In this document: positions 16,990 to 25,143 of the stretch, piece by piece
Layout: each line of letters starts with the position of its first letter
How positions within the stretch are numbered: the stretch's first letter is position 1
Source: an uncultured Oscillospiraceae bacterium
Lineage (GTDB): Bacteria; Bacillota; Clostridia; Oscillospirales; Oscillospiraceae
Reading direction: 5' to 3'
Assembly (NCBI GenBank): GCA_947627325.1
Contig: CANQVO010000001.1
Location: 186,001-250,000, forward strand
DNA length: 64,000 nt
Notes under the pieces: generated by a model
Told to the model about the DNA's origin: nothing
What the model saw: the letters and a program-made list of their open reading frames with translations, nothing else
Database searches by the model: none
Program-made: the position numbers and the translations under genes

Positions 16990-18110
16990 GGTATCATCTC
17001 CTCCACTCTCTCACGCAGGAGCATCGCCGACCGCTCCCAGGAAAATCGTTTTACGTTCTCAAAGCCCCGGCGGATCAGCTCCTCCGCCGCCGACCGCTGG
17101 GACAGCACCTTGGTCATGCCCGCGCGGATGCTCTCCACGTCGTAGGGGTCCACCAACTCCGCGCTGTCCCCCGCCACCTCCGGCAGGGCGGATCGGTCAC
17201 TGGTCACCACCGGCGTACCGCACTTCTGGGCCTCCAGGACGGGGATGCCGAACCCCTCATAGAGCGTGGGGAAGGCAAAGAGGTCCGCCGCGGAGTAGAG
17301 CGCCGGCATATCCTCGTCCGGGACAAAGCCCGTGAAGACCACGTCGCCTTGGTGCTTGATCTCCCGCAGGGCGTCGGCCCGGTCGAACCGCCAGCCCTGC
17401 TCCCCGGCGATGATCAGCTTGTGGGGCAGGCCGGTCCGCTCCTTCATCCGGTCAAAGGCCCGGATGGTCCGCTTGAGATTTTTGCGGGGGTTGTTGTTCC
17501 CCACAAACAGGATATACCTCTCTGAAAGGCCGTATTTCTCCCGCGCCGCCGCCAGAGCGGCTTCGTCCTCCACCGGGGCTAGGTCCTCCCGGCAGGCCAT
17601 GGGGATCACGGATATCTTCTCCGGCGGTATCCCCAGCACCTGGACCATCTCGCTCTTTGTGAACTCCGAGATCGCCAGGAACCGCTCCGCCCGGCGGCAC
17701 ACATATTGGTATTGGAGCCGCCACAACAGCACCCGGGAACGGTCGTACACCTCCGGCATACGGAACACCGCCAGATCGGTCACCAGCGGCACCAGCTTAC
17801 AGCTTTTGGGGAGGAAAAAGGGCGTTTTGGAGTCGGTGGTCAGCAGGATTGCGTCCTCGCAGTACCTGGGCCCCATGCGGAAGGACTGAAAAAACATCCG
17901 CTTCCTGCCCTCCCCGTGGTCGAAGGGGGCGCGGACCAGTTCCGTGTCCCGCCCCGCCGGGAACGCCGGGGCGTCCTGGGGCAGAATGACCTGGCAGGGC
18001 CGCTCCGTCTGTTGGGCGTAGGCCCCGAACAGGTCCCGGATCATGACTCCGATCCCGGAGCTGTTGGGCTTATATTGCAACGCGTTGATCACGACCCGCA
18101 CACGTTCCAC
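16986..18110 (-). CDS. Glycosyltransferase family 4, first gene of the glycan operon
   Basis: 374 residues from a GTG at 18110 (MERVRVVINALQYKPNSSGIG). AGAGGAAGACGGGGA immediately before it supports this over the ATG at 18194, which would add a 28-residue Arg/Gly-rich stretch with no homology-like pattern. It has SEFTKSEMVQVLGIP, the donor motif FVGNNNPRKNLKRTI and the EX7E segment TLYEGFGIPVLEAQ. It is related to the GT4 gene at 14189-15316. As the promoter-proximal transferase it may act early in chain assembly, which is only an inference. Confidence 0.86.
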   Translation of the reverse strand: MERVRVVINALQYKPNSSGIGVMIRDLFGAYAQQTERPCQVILPQDAPAFPAGRDTELVRAPFDHGEGRKRMFFQSFRMGPRYCEDAILLTTDSKTPFFLPKSCKLVPLVTDLAVFRMPEVYDRSRVLLWRLQYQYVCRRAERFLAISEFTKSEMVQVLGIPPEKISVIPMACREDLAPVEDEAALAAAREKYGLSERYILFVGNNNPRKNLKRTIRAFDRMKERTGLPHKLIIAGEQGWRFDRADALREIKHQGDVVFTGFVPDEDMPALYSAADLFAFPTLYEGFGIPVLEAQKCGTPVVTSDRSALPEVAGDSAELVDPYDVESIRAGMTKVLSQRSAAEELIRRGFENVKRFSWERSAMLLRERVEEMIP

Positions 18111-18224
18111 TCCCCGTCTTCCTCTGTCCGTCCGCCTCTGCCGCCGTCCTGTCCGGGCCGCGCTCCGGCCTTGGCCCCATGGGCCTGTCGCCACAGCCCC
18201 GCGGACAGCCCAATCAAGCGGTTC

Positions 18225-18253
18225 ATTATATCACAGCGCGGGCCGCATTTCAA
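18225..18253 (-). promoter_or_regulatory. Sigma-A promoter of the surface-glycan operon
   Basis: On the minus strand, TTGAAA (18253-18248), a 17-base spacer and TATAAT (18230-18225) lie 115 bases before the GTG at 18110. All following genes to the window edge are same-strand and mostly overlap, so this may drive more than 18 kb. Confidence 0.75.
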
Positions 18254-18296
18254 GCATTTTCGCCATCTGTCGAATATTTTGAGTGCGGGGGCCGCG

Positions 18297-18313
18297 ACCC
18301 CCCGCCGGGGGGT
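18297..18313. repeat. Inverted repeat between divergent promoters
   Basis: ACCCCCC-GCC-GGGGGGT forms a perfect 7-bp-arm palindrome 13 bases upstream of the purA -35 box and 44 bases upstream of the glycan-operon -35. It could be a shared operator. No regulator can be named. Confidence 0.35.
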
Positions 18314-18326
18314 GGGGAAAAGGGGC

Positions 18327-18355
18327 TTGCCTTTTTGGGGGGCGGATAGTATAAT
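18327..18355 (+). promoter_or_regulatory. Sigma-A promoter of purA
   Basis: TTGCCT (18327-18332), a 17-base spacer and a consensus TATAAT (18350-18355). The leader to the purA ATG is about 60 bases, with GGAGG close to the start. No purine riboswitch is visible in it. Confidence 0.8.
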
Positions 18356-18421
18356 GAATGTGTATGGGCTCCGAAAAAGGCAGACCGAGCGGCTGCGAAT
18401 CCCGGGGCCGGAGGTACGACC

Positions 18422-19705
18422 ATGGTAAAAGCCATTGTGGGCGCCAACTGGGGCGACGAGGGCAAGGGCAAGATCACCGATTTGCTGGCCGAGAGCTCGG
18501 ACGTGGTCATCCGCTTTCAGGGCGGGGCCAACGCCGGGCACACCATCATCAACGACTACGGCCGCTTCGCCCTGCACATCCTCCCCTCGGGCACCTTTTA
18601 CCCCCACGTCACCAACGTCATCGGAAACGGCGTGGCGCTGGACGTGAAAAAGCTGGTGGCGGAGTTGAAGTCCATCACCGACCAGGGCGTGCCCCAGCCC
18701 AACCTCATCGTCTCCGAGCGGTGCCAGCTTCTTCTGCCCTACCACGTCCTCCAGGACAGCTACGAGGAAGAGCGCCTGGCGGGCAAGGCCTTCGGCTCCA
18801 CCAAGAGCGGCATCGCCCCCTTCTACTCCGACAAGTACGCCAAGATCGGCGTTCAGGTCTGCGACCTCTTTGACGAGCCCCGGCTCCGGGAGCGGCTGGA
18901 GCACGCCCTGGGGATCAAGAACGTGCTTTTTGAGCACCTCTACCACAAGCCCCCTCTGGAGCTGGACGCGCTGATGGAGGAGCTCCTGGCCCTCCGGGAG
19001 GACCTCCGCCCCTTCGTGGGCGACGCGGTGGGCTTTGTCCACGACGCGCTGGCCCAGAACAAGACCATCCTGCTGGAGGGGCAGCTTGGCTCCATGAAGG
19101 ACCCGGACCTGGGCATCGTGCCCATGACCACCTCCTCCCACACCCTGGCCGGGTACGGCTGCGTGGGCGCGGCCATCCCCCCCACCGCCATCCAGGACGT
19201 GATCTGCGTCACCAAGGCCTACTCCTCCTGCGTGGGCTCCCAGACCGAGCCCTTTGTCAGCGAGGTCACCGGCGAGGCCGGGGACGAGCTCCGCCGCCGG
19301 GGGGGCGACCGGGGCGAGTTCGGCGCCACCACCGGGCGGCCCCGCCGGGTGGGCTGGTTCGACTGCGTGGCCACCAAGTACGGCTGCCGGATCCAGGGGG
19401 CCACCCAGGTGGCCGTCACCTGTCTGGACGTGCTGGGCTATCTGGACGAGATCCCCGTCTGCGTGGGCTACGAGATCGACGGCCAGGTCACCGACGTGTT
19501 CCCCACCACCCCCGCCCTGCTCCGGGCCAAGCCGGTGTTTGAGACCCTGCCCGGTTGGAAATGCGACATCCGGGGGGAGACGGACTACCGCAAGCTGCCC
19601 CAGGCGGTGAAGGACTACGTGGACTTCATCGAATCCCGCGTGGGCGCCCCCGTCACCATCGTCTCCACCGGCCCCAAGCGCCACGAGATCGCCATGCGGG
19701 GCTGA
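18422..19705 (+). CDS. purA: Adenylosuccinate synthase
   Basis: 427 residues, full family length. Catalytic N-terminus GANWGDEGKGK (residues 8-18), IMP/GTP region FQGGANAGHTI, and the C-terminal GTP motif near VSTGPKRHE. It joins IMP and aspartate, with GTP, to form adenylosuccinate in AMP synthesis. GGAGGTACGACC precedes the ATG. It is monocistronic, between its own promoter and a hairpin terminator. The active-site N-terminus reads GANWGDEG where many bacteria have GAQWGDEG, a substitution also common in clostridia. Confidence 0.97.
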   Translation: MVKAIVGANWGDEGKGKITDLLAESSDVVIRFQGGANAGHTIINDYGRFALHILPSGTFYPHVTNVIGNGVALDVKKLVAELKSITDQGVPQPNLIVSERCQLLLPYHVLQDSYEEERLAGKAFGSTKSGIAPFYSDKYAKIGVQVCDLFDEPRLRERLEHALGIKNVLFEHLYHKPPLELDALMEELLALREDLRPFVGDAVGFVHDALAQNKTILLEGQLGSMKDPDLGIVPMTTSSHTLAGYGCVGAAIPPTAIQDVICVTKAYSSCVGSQTEPFVSEVTGEAGDELRRRGGDRGEFGATTGRPRRVGWFDCVATKYGCRIQGATQVAVTCLDVLGYLDEIPVCVGYEIDGQVTDVFPTTPALLRAKPVFETLPGWKCDIRGETDYRKLPQAVKDYVDFIESRVGAPVTIVSTGPKRHEIAMRG

Positions 19706-19730
19706 CCGCTCCGCCTTCCAAAATCGCCGC

Positions 19731-19765
19731 AAAAAAGGTCATGGCGTTTCGCCATGACCTTTTTT
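19731..19765. terminator. Bidirectional intrinsic terminator
   Basis: AAAAAAGGTCATGGC, a short loop and GCCATGACCTTTTTT lie between the convergent purA and lipoprotein genes. A-rich and T-rich flanks make it usable on both strands. Confidence 0.88.
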
Positions 19766-19768
19766 GGT

Positions 19769-20128
19769 TCAGCGGTCCTCGATCATGCGCTTAGCGTCGC
19801 GGCCCACGTCCCGGGCGGCGTCCCCGGCGTCGTCCAGGGCGTCGCGCACGCCGTCCCCGGCCTTGTCCAGGGTGTTCCGCACGTCCTCGCCCGCCTGCCC
19901 CAGAGGGCTGTCCTCCGGCCTGGCGTCGGCGCGGCCGCCGCCCACCACGCCGTCGGAGCCGGCCAGGTCGCCGCTCTCGGCGGTGCCGTGGACGGTGGTC
20001 TGGTGGGACAGCCGCGTGGCCACGGGCGAGGGCTCGGCCTGGTTCTCCCCGGTCTTTTTGTCGGCGCAGCCGGTCAGGGACAGAGCCAGCAGAGCGGCCA
20101 CGCAAAAGATGGACCAAGTCTTTTTCAT
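19769..20128 (-). CDS. Small lipoprotein of unknown function
   Basis: 119 residues. Lipoprotein signal MKKTWSIFCVAALLALSLTGC with lipobox LTGC, so Cys21 would be lipidated and the protein held on the outer face of the membrane. The C-terminal half (about residues 80-115) is a highly charged amphipathic helix with recurring D-A-G-D / A-R-D-V patterns, resembling YtxH/late-embryogenesis-like helices. No catalytic motif. GGGAGGAAAAAG precedes the ATG. It shares a bidirectional terminator with purA. Confidence 0.75.
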   Translation of the reverse strand: MKKTWSIFCVAALLALSLTGCADKKTGENQAEPSPVATRLSHQTTVHGTAESGDLAGSDGVVGGGRADARPEDSPLGQAGEDVRNTLDKAGDGVRDALDDAGDAARDVGRDAKRMIEDR

Positions 20129-20246
20129 CTCTTTTTCCTCCCCGCGCGGCAGAGTCCTGTCCGCGCTGAGGGTAGTGTTCCACTTCTCCGGCGCGAAAAA
20201 CCTGGAAAGTTCTCCCTGCCTCTCCCCCGCTTTGCCAAAAAAAGCC

Positions 20247-20274
20247 TTGCATTTTTTCCCCGCTGTGGTAAACT
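20247..20274 (+). promoter_or_regulatory. Promoter of the Fur-family/rubrerythrin unit
   Basis: TTGCAT (20247-20252), a 16-base spacer and TAAACT (20269-20274), 41 bases before the regulator's ATG. The palindrome at 20283-20295 lies over the expected transcription start. Confidence 0.6.
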
Positions 20275-20282
20275 ATGTAAAA

Positions 20283-20295
20283 AGGAATGATTCCT
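20283..20295. promoter_or_regulatory. Candidate Fur/PerR operator
   Basis: AGGAAT-G-ATTCCT is a perfect 6-1-6 palindrome whose AATGATT core matches the centre of Fur/Per-type boxes (ATAATGATTAT). It sits between the -10 box and the ribosome site of a Fur-family gene, the usual place for autorepression. Assignment by position and core similarity only. Confidence 0.55.
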
Positions 20296-20314
20296 GATAA
20301 GGGAGGTGCGGTCC

Positions 20315-20695
20315 ATGGCCGTCCGGCGCTATTCCCGCCAGCGGGAGCTGATCTACCAGACCGTCCGCGCCTCCAGCGCCCACCCCACCGCCGAAATGGT
20401 CTACGCCGCCCTCAAACCCGACCACCCCAACCTGAGCCTGGGCACCGTCTACCGCAACCTCCACCTCCTAGCCCGGGAGGGCAAGCTGCGGCAGCTTCCC
20501 TTCCCGGTGGAGCGGTTCGACGGGATGGTGGCCCCCCACAGCCACTTCTGCTGTCGGGTCTGCGGGCAGGTCAGCGACGTGGCGGGGGCGTACGACCCGG
20601 AGCTTGACCGGGCGGCCCGGGCCCTGGGGCACCAGGTGGACCGCCACGAGGTGGTCTACTACGGCCTGTGCGCCCGGTGCCGGGCCGGGGGATAG
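20315..20695 (+). CDS. Fur-family transcriptional regulator (PerR-like)
   Basis: 126 residues from the ATG at 20315, which has GGGAGGTG at a good distance; the in-frame GTG at 20306 overlaps that site. A winged-helix N-terminal half has TAEMVYAALKPDHPNLSLGTVYRNLHLL. The metal-binding half has HSHFCCRVCGQ (structural zinc CxxC) and a final CARC. It is shorter than most PerR proteins (~140-150). Directly upstream of rubrerythrin, it most likely senses peroxide or iron and controls itself and that gene. Confidence 0.88.
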   Translation: MAVRRYSRQRELIYQTVRASSAHPTAEMVYAALKPDHPNLSLGTVYRNLHLLAREGKLRQLPFPVERFDGMVAPHSHFCCRVCGQVSDVAGAYDPELDRAARALGHQVDRHEVVYYGLCARCRAGG

Positions 20696-20706
20696 CAGTC
20701 GTTTTT

Positions 20707-20722
20707 CTCCCCCCGGGGGGAG
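20707..20722. repeat. GC-rich palindrome upstream of rubrerythrin
   Basis: CTCCCCCCGGGGGGAG is a perfect 16-base palindrome without a loop, between the regulator stop and the rubrerythrin ribosome site. The following TATTTTATTTTTT is AT-rich and could hold a second promoter or a weak attenuator. Confidence 0.35.
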
Positions 20723-20761
20723 CGAGCGCATATTTTATTTTTTGAAAGGAGCTGTTTACCT

Positions 20762-21298
20762 ATGGAACTGAAGGGCAGCAAGACTGAGGCCAATCTGTGG
20801 AAGGCGTTCGCCGGCGAGAGCCAGGCCCGCAACAAGTACACCTACTTCGCCAGCAAGGCCAAGAAGGAGGGCTACGAGCAGATCGCCGCCATCTTCCAGG
20901 AGACCGCCGACAACGAAAAGGAGCACGCCAAGCTGTGGTTCAAGGCCCTCCAGGGCATCGGCTCCACCGCCGAGAACCTGGCCGCCGCGGCCGCCGGGGA
21001 GAACGAGGAGTGGACCGAGATGTACCGGGAGATGGCGGAGACTGCCAAGGCCGAGGGCTTTGACGAGCTGGCCGCCCAGTTCGCCGGCGTGGCCGCCATC
21101 GAGAAGTCCCACGAGGAGCGCTACCTGGCCCTGCTGAAGAACCTGAAGGAGGACCTGGTGTTCCAGCGGCCCGACGGGGAGTACATCTGGGTCTGCCGCA
21201 ACTGCGGCCACATCCACACCGGCAAGTCCGCCCCCCAGGTCTGCCCCGTCTGCGCCCACCCCCAGGCCTATTTTGAACTCCGCAAGGTCAACTACTAA
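20762..21298 (+). CDS. rbr: Rubrerythrin
   Basis: 178 residues. An N-terminal ferritin-like diiron four-helix bundle with glutamate ligands in [36 protein letters not shown] and [10 protein letters not shown]. The C-terminal rubredoxin knuckles are CRNCGHIH and CPVCAHP. It reduces hydrogen peroxide in anaerobes using electrons from a rubredoxin partner. GAAAGGAG precedes the ATG. It sits 66 bases after the PerR-like regulator with a terminator after it, a compact peroxide-defence unit. Confidence 0.95.
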   Translation: MELKGSKTEANLWKAFAGESQARNKYTYFASKAKKEGYEQIAAIFQETADNEKEHAKLWFKALQGIGSTAENLAAAAAGENEEWTEMYREMAETAKAEGFDELAAQFAGVAAIEKSHEERYLALLKNLKEDLVFQRPDGEYIWVCRNCGHIHTGKSAPQVCPVCAHPQAYFELRKVNY

Positions 21299-21307
21299 GC
21301 GCCGCCC

Positions 21308-21334
21308 AAAAGCCCCGCCTCCGGCGGGGCTTTT
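21308..21334 (+). terminator. Terminator of the rubrerythrin unit
   Basis: AAAAGCCCCGCC-TCC-GGCGGGGCTTTT, ten bases after the rubrerythrin stop, with further T-runs downstream. Confidence 0.9.
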
Positions 21335-21336
21335 GC

Positions 21337-21365
21337 TTGCTTTTTTCCGCCTGTGCTGGTACAAT
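21337..21365 (+). promoter_or_regulatory. Promoter of the stalk-domain protein gene
   Basis: TTGCTT (21337-21342), a 17-base spacer and TACAAT (21360-21365), 35 bases before the ATG at 21401. It abuts the preceding terminator. Confidence 0.7.
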
Positions 21366-21400
21366 GGAGGTATCCTATCTACACTTTGGAGGTGTCTTCT

Positions 21401-22825
21401 ATGAAAAAACTTGCCCGCTGGGCGCTGGGCGCGGCCCTGTGCCTGTCCCTGCTGGTCTGCGGGGCGATGGCCGCGGAGGACCGGGTGGTCGCCGTCCAGC
21501 TGGACGGCCAGGCCCTGACCTTCACCGACGCGGCGCCCCAGGTGGTGGACCAGCGCACCTTCCTCCCCTTCCGGGCGGTCTTTGAGGCCATGGGGGCCCA
21601 GGTGGACAACCAGGGCGACGTGATCACCGCCGTCCGGGGCGACAGGACCCTGACCATGACCCTGGGCTCCACCCAGGCCACCGTCACCGAGGACGGCCTG
21701 ACCGTCCCCATCACCATGGACGTGGCCCCCTATGTGGACCCCGCCACCTGGCGCACCTACGTCCCCGTCCGCTTCGCCGCCCAGGCCTTTGACTGCGCGG
21801 TGGGCTGGGACCAGGACGCGTACACCGCCGTTATCATCGACACGGAAAAGCTGGTGGACGAGGCCCTGGCCGGCCGGAACTTCACCCACCTCCAGCAGAT
21901 CATGGACCTGGACGGGCAGTACTCCACCGGCATTTGGGATCTGGACGCCGACTTCACCATGGATATGCTCTCCCTCTTCTCCATGAGCGGCGACATCCAG
22001 GCCACCTTCCAGGACGAGGCCAAGGTGGACATGGACATGGGCCTGAAGGTGGACATGAGCGGCCTGCTGAACGGGATGGGTGACGCGGCCGCCCAGTTGG
22101 ACCAGACCGCGCTGGACGCCCTGGACGCTCTGGCCCAGCAGGGCGTGGACCTCTCCGCCCGGGGCGACATGGCCCAGGGCAAGCTCTACCTGACCGTGGA
22201 CCTCTCCGCCCTGGGCGACGCGGCGGCCCAGGCCGGCCTGACCCCCGATACCTGGCTGGAGATGGACATGGCCTCCCTGATGGAACAGACGCTGGGCATG
22301 AGCTGGGACCAGTTGATGGAGATGAGCCAGGACACGGACTACTACGCCTCCCTGCTCTCCGCCCTGGCGGGCGCCGTTTTGCGGCCCGATGACGCCGCGG
22401 GGGCCTACGCCGCCGCCAAGGCCGCGGTGAATGAGTGCGTCGCCGCCTTCTCCGACGAGGGCTTTGCCCAGGAGGGCAGCACCTACACCACCTCCTACGT
22501 CCTCCCCCTGGGGGATAGGGCCAGCGGAGTGATCTCCGTGCGGCTGGACATGGGCGCGGACGGCGCGCCGGAGCGGTATCTGCTGCGCGGCACCCTCTCC
22601 ACCAGCGGGGAGAGCGTCTCCGCCCTGGGCATGAGCGTCTCCGGCGACCGGGACGGGAAGATAAAGGCCGACGTGACCTCCAACGTCAACGGCCAGTCCC
22701 TGCTGGACGTGACCCTGGAGGGCGCCTACACCCCCGGCTCCGCCGCCCCGGAGACCGAGCCCCCCGCTGGGGCCACGGTCGTCCCCTACACCCAACTGCT
22801 GGCGGGCGCGGACAGCGCCGCGTAA
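21401..22825 (+). CDS. Secreted copper-amine-oxidase N-terminal (stalk) domain protein
   Basis: 474 residues from the ATG at 21401 after TTTGGAGGTG. Signal peptide MKKLARWALGAALCLSLLVCGAMAA. Residues ~30-150 are a CuAO N-terminal stalk domain with VVDQRTFLPFRAVFEAMGAQV and YVPVRFAAQAFDCAVGWD. The remainder (150-474) is Asp/Met-rich and lacks any enzyme motif I recognise. It repeats MDMA/MDMG-like segments and contains two charged beta-rich blocks. Such proteins are usually extracellular and bind cell wall or other polymers. It is monocistronic, between its promoter and a terminator. Confidence 0.8.
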   Translation: MKKLARWALGAALCLSLLVCGAMAAEDRVVAVQLDGQALTFTDAAPQVVDQRTFLPFRAVFEAMGAQVDNQGDVITAVRGDRTLTMTLGSTQATVTEDGLTVPITMDVAPYVDPATWRTYVPVRFAAQAFDCAVGWDQDAYTAVIIDTEKLVDEALAGRNFTHLQQIMDLDGQYSTGIWDLDADFTMDMLSLFSMSGDIQATFQDEAKVDMDMGLKVDMSGLLNGMGDAAAQLDQTALDALDALAQQGVDLSARGDMAQGKLYLTVDLSALGDAAAQAGLTPDTWLEMDMASLMEQTLGMSWDQLMEMSQDTDYYASLLSALAGAVLRPDDAAGAYAAAKAAVNECVAAFSDEGFAQEGSTYTTSYVLPLGDRASGVISVRLDMGADGAPERYLLRGTLSTSGESVSALGMSVSGDRDGKIKADVTSNVNGQSLLDVTLEGAYTPGSAAPETEPPAGATVVPYTQLLAGADSAA

Positions 22826-22838
22826 CGCTCCCAACGCC

Positions 22839-22872
22839 AAGGGGGCGGCCCACATGGGCCGCCCCCTTTTTT
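22839..22872 (+). terminator. Terminator of the stalk-domain protein gene
   Basis: AAGGGGGCGGCC-CACAT-GGGCCGCCCCC followed by seven Ts. Confidence 0.9.
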
Positions 22873-23064
22873 TGCACAGCTTTGGGGCACAGCGAAAGAG
22901 GGAACCGCCCTCTGGCCGGAAGGGCACAACGAAAGGGCGGCTGTACCGCTCCCCTGATAAAACTTGAGACGCGAAAAAGGCGGTCGGCGCGTCCCTGCGT
23001 CTGGACGCCCCGCGCGAGCGCCTTTCACACAAAAGGCCGATGTTCGTGGAAGGGCGGCGGGCAT
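22873..23064. other. Intergenic stretch with nothing recognised
   Basis: About 190 bases between two terminators. I see no ORF with a ribosome site, no promoter-like pair and no conserved RNA motif. It may be decayed sequence. Confidence 0.5.
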
Positions 23065-23103
23065 AAAAAACCGGGGGGCGTTCCGCTGGGAGCGTCCCCC
23101 GGT
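23065..23103 (-). terminator. Terminator of the AGCS symporter gene
   Basis: Read on the minus strand, CCGGGGGACGCT, a short loop and AACGCCCCCCGG (one G-T pair), followed by TTTTTTATG. Confidence 0.85.
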
Positions 23104-23129
23104 CTGTCGTTCTGAAATGCGGAGGGGCG

Positions 23130-24623
23130 TTAGTCCTCCGTGTTCGCCATCTGGGCCTTCTGGATGTCGGGGAAGTGGGAGTACATGGGCTCGATATCCT
23201 TGCCCCGGAGGCGGCGGTCCACATAGTTCTTGGTGATCTTCATCACCAGACCGCTGAGGCTGAGCACGCCGATGAGGTTGGGGATGGCCATGAGGCCGTT
23301 GAAGGTGTCGGACAGGTCCCAGGCCAGGGAGAGCTTCATGGTGGCGCCCACCATGATGAACAGCACGAAGAAGACCTTGTAGCCGATCACCGCCTTGGTG
23401 CCGAAGAGGTATGTAAAGGCGGTGGAGCCGTAGTGGGACCAGCCCAGGACGGTGGAGAAGGCGAAGAGCAGGATGGCCAGGGCGATGAACGCGGCTCCCG
23501 CCTTGCCGAAGTGCAGGCCGAAGACCTGGGCGGCCAGGGCGGTGTCCGCCGCGTCGGTGAGCACCTTGCCGCTGTTCAGATCCACCAGGCCGGAGGTGAG
23601 GATGGTCATGGCGGTGAGGGTGCAGACCACGATGGTGTCCATAAACACCTCAAAGATGCCCCACATACCCTGCTTCACCGGCTCCTTCACGTTGGAACTG
23701 GAGTGGACCATGACGGAGGAGCCGAGGCCCGCCTCGTTGGAGAACACGCCCCGCTTCATGCCCCAGGTGATGGCCAGCTTCACGCCGCTGCCCACGATGC
23801 CGCCGCCCACCGCCTTGATGGCGAAGGCGCCCCGGAAGATGGAGACGAAGGCGGGGCCGATGTTGGCGGCGTTCATGGCCACGATGACCACCGAGCCGAT
23901 GACGTAGGCGATGGCCATAAAGGGCACCAGCTTCTCGGTGACCGCGGCGATGCGCTTCAGCCCGCCCACGATGACCAGGGCGGCCAGGACCATCAGCGCC
24001 ACGCCGGTGACCACCGGCGGGATGGAGAAGGATGCCTTCATGTTGGCGGCGATGGAGTTGATCTGGCTCATGTTGCCGATGCCGAAGCTGGCCAGGACGC
24101 AGAAGCAACTGAACAGCACGGCCAGCACCCGGCCGATCTGCTTGCAGCCCTTATAGCCGCCCAGGCCGTCCCGCAGGTAGTACATGGCGCCCCCCTGCCA
24201 CTCGCCCTTCTCGTTCTTGCGGCGGTAGAAGATGCCCAGGACGTTTTCGGAGTAGTTGGTCATCATGCCGAAGATGGCCACGATCCACATCCAGAAGATG
24301 GCCCCGGGGCCGCCGGCGATGATGGCCGCGGCCACGCCGGCGATGTTGCCGGTGCCGATGGTGGCGGCCAGGGCGGTGCAGAGGCTCTGGAACTGGCTGA
24401 TGGACTTATCCTCCTTGCCGGTGTGGGCGGTAATGTGGCGGTTGGTAAAGATCCCGCCGATGGTCTCCTTCATCCAGTGGCCGAAGTGGCTCACCTGGAA
24501 GGCCTTGGTGAGAATGGTCATCAGAATGCCGGTGCCCACCAGCAGGACCAGCATGGGCAGACCCCACACGAATCCGTTGACCGCATCGTTTACCTTCTCC
24601 ACCAGAGAGACAAATGCCTCCAT
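23130..24623 (-). CDS. Alanine/glycine:cation symporter (AGCS family)
   Basis: 497 residues from the ATG at 24623. GAAGGGAAGGG lies upstream, and a longer frame would run into the riboswitch. Multi-helix transporter with the AGCS signature ALAATIGTGNIAGVAAAI near residues 85-102, then GGPGAIFWMW and MKRGVFSNEAGLGSS. It moves alanine or glycine with Na+ or H+. A tandem glycine riboswitch and terminator precede it, so glycine is the likely main substrate. As glycine riboswitches normally switch genes on, it may dispose of or import glycine for use as carbon when plentiful. Confidence 0.95.
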   Translation of the reverse strand: MEAFVSLVEKVNDAVNGFVWGLPMLVLLVGTGILMTILTKAFQVSHFGHWMKETIGGIFTNRHITAHTGKEDKSISQFQSLCTALAATIGTGNIAGVAAAIIAGGPGAIFWMWIVAIFGMMTNYSENVLGIFYRRKNEKGEWQGGAMYYLRDGLGGYKGCKQIGRVLAVLFSCFCVLASFGIGNMSQINSIAANMKASFSIPPVVTGVALMVLAALVIVGGLKRIAAVTEKLVPFMAIAYVIGSVVIVAMNAANIGPAFVSIFRGAFAIKAVGGGIVGSGVKLAITWGMKRGVFSNEAGLGSSVMVHSSSNVKEPVKQGMWGIFEVFMDTIVVCTLTAMTILTSGLVDLNSGKVLTDAADTALAAQVFGLHFGKAGAAFIALAILLFAFSTVLGWSHYGSTAFTYLFGTKAVIGYKVFFVLFIMVGATMKLSLAWDLSDTFNGLMAIPNLIGVLSLSGLVMKITKNYVDRRLRGKDIEPMYSHFPDIQKAQMANTED

Positions 24624-24663
24624 GATCTCGATCCCTTCCCTTCTTGAAAAATCGGTCCCCGGG

Positions 24664-24696
24664 GCAAAAAAGAGGGAGCGCCGCCGGGGCGCTCCC
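24664..24696 (-). terminator. Riboswitch-controlled terminator
   Basis: On the minus strand, GGGAGCGCC-CCGGC-GGCGCTCCC followed by TCTTTTTT, between the glycine aptamers and the symporter start. It is the expected expression platform: glycine binding should favour read-through. Confidence 0.85.
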
Positions 24697-24739
24697 ATCC
24701 AAAAACAGCCTGTTCCGCCGGGGCGCAGGGGCCCGGGGC

Positions 24740-24927
24740 GAACGCTCTGTCCTTTTGCCTGAGAGATTTGGCGTGTCTCCACGTCTGCCCCTTCGGCCCC
24801 CGGCGCGGGGCCGGGCGTCTCCAGAGTGCGATCCGTCTGCGGTCCTACCGCCACCATAGGCGGCACCTGAGAGTGTTACTCCGTCGGTCGGGCCAGGCCC
24901 TGTTTTCCGCAGACTTCCCATCGCACG
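24740..24927 (-). promoter_or_regulatory. Tandem glycine riboswitch (two aptamers)
   Basis: On the minus strand, aptamer 1 (24914-24835) is closed by GTCTGCGG/CCGCAGAC and holds CCGACGGAGTAA and ACTCTCAGGT. Aptamer 2 (~24825-24740) has GGCCGAAGGGGCA and CTCTCAGGCAAAAGGACAG, the near-invariant glycine-aptamer core. The leader ATCGCAC complement and linker GTGCGAT (24926-24920 with 24832-24826) can form the known P0 helix joining leader and linker. Together with the downstream terminator this is a complete glycine-sensing device for the AGCS gene. Confidence 0.95.
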
Positions 24928-24966
24928 ATATGCACTTTTTCACCCTTTGCGGGACTTATCTTCTGC

Positions 24967-24995
24967 ATTTTAGCACATTTGGCCCCTTGGCGCAA
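24967..24995 (-). promoter_or_regulatory. Promoter of the glycine riboswitch/AGCS unit
   Basis: TTGCGC (24995-24990), a 17-base spacer and TAAAAT (24972-24967), about 40 bases upstream of aptamer 1. Confidence 0.65.
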
Positions 24996-25082
24996 GGAAA
25001 TTCCTTTAGAAGAATACCCCAAATCGCCCTGTATTTTCATTCATTTCTTATGCAACATTTCCCAAAACAGGACCGCCCAACC

Positions 25083-25111
25083 TTGACAGGCGGGCGGTCC
25101 TTCGGTATGCT
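25083..25111 (+). promoter_or_regulatory. Promoter of the alkyltransferase gene
   Basis: A consensus TTGACA (25083-25088), a 17-base spacer and TATGCT (25106-25111), 33 bases before the GTG start. Confidence 0.75.
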
Positions 25112-25143
25112 GGACGGGAAATACATCAAAAGGAGGACTTGCC

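Noticed and set aside
18356-18421. Purine riboswitch ahead of purA
   Set aside because: The leader is only about 60 bases and lacks the conserved purine aptamer core.
18089-19732. A long open frame of 547 codons antisense to purA
   Set aside because: It mirrors the codon pattern of purA in a GC-rich genome, has a low-complexity Gly/His/Val protein sequence and no ribosome site.
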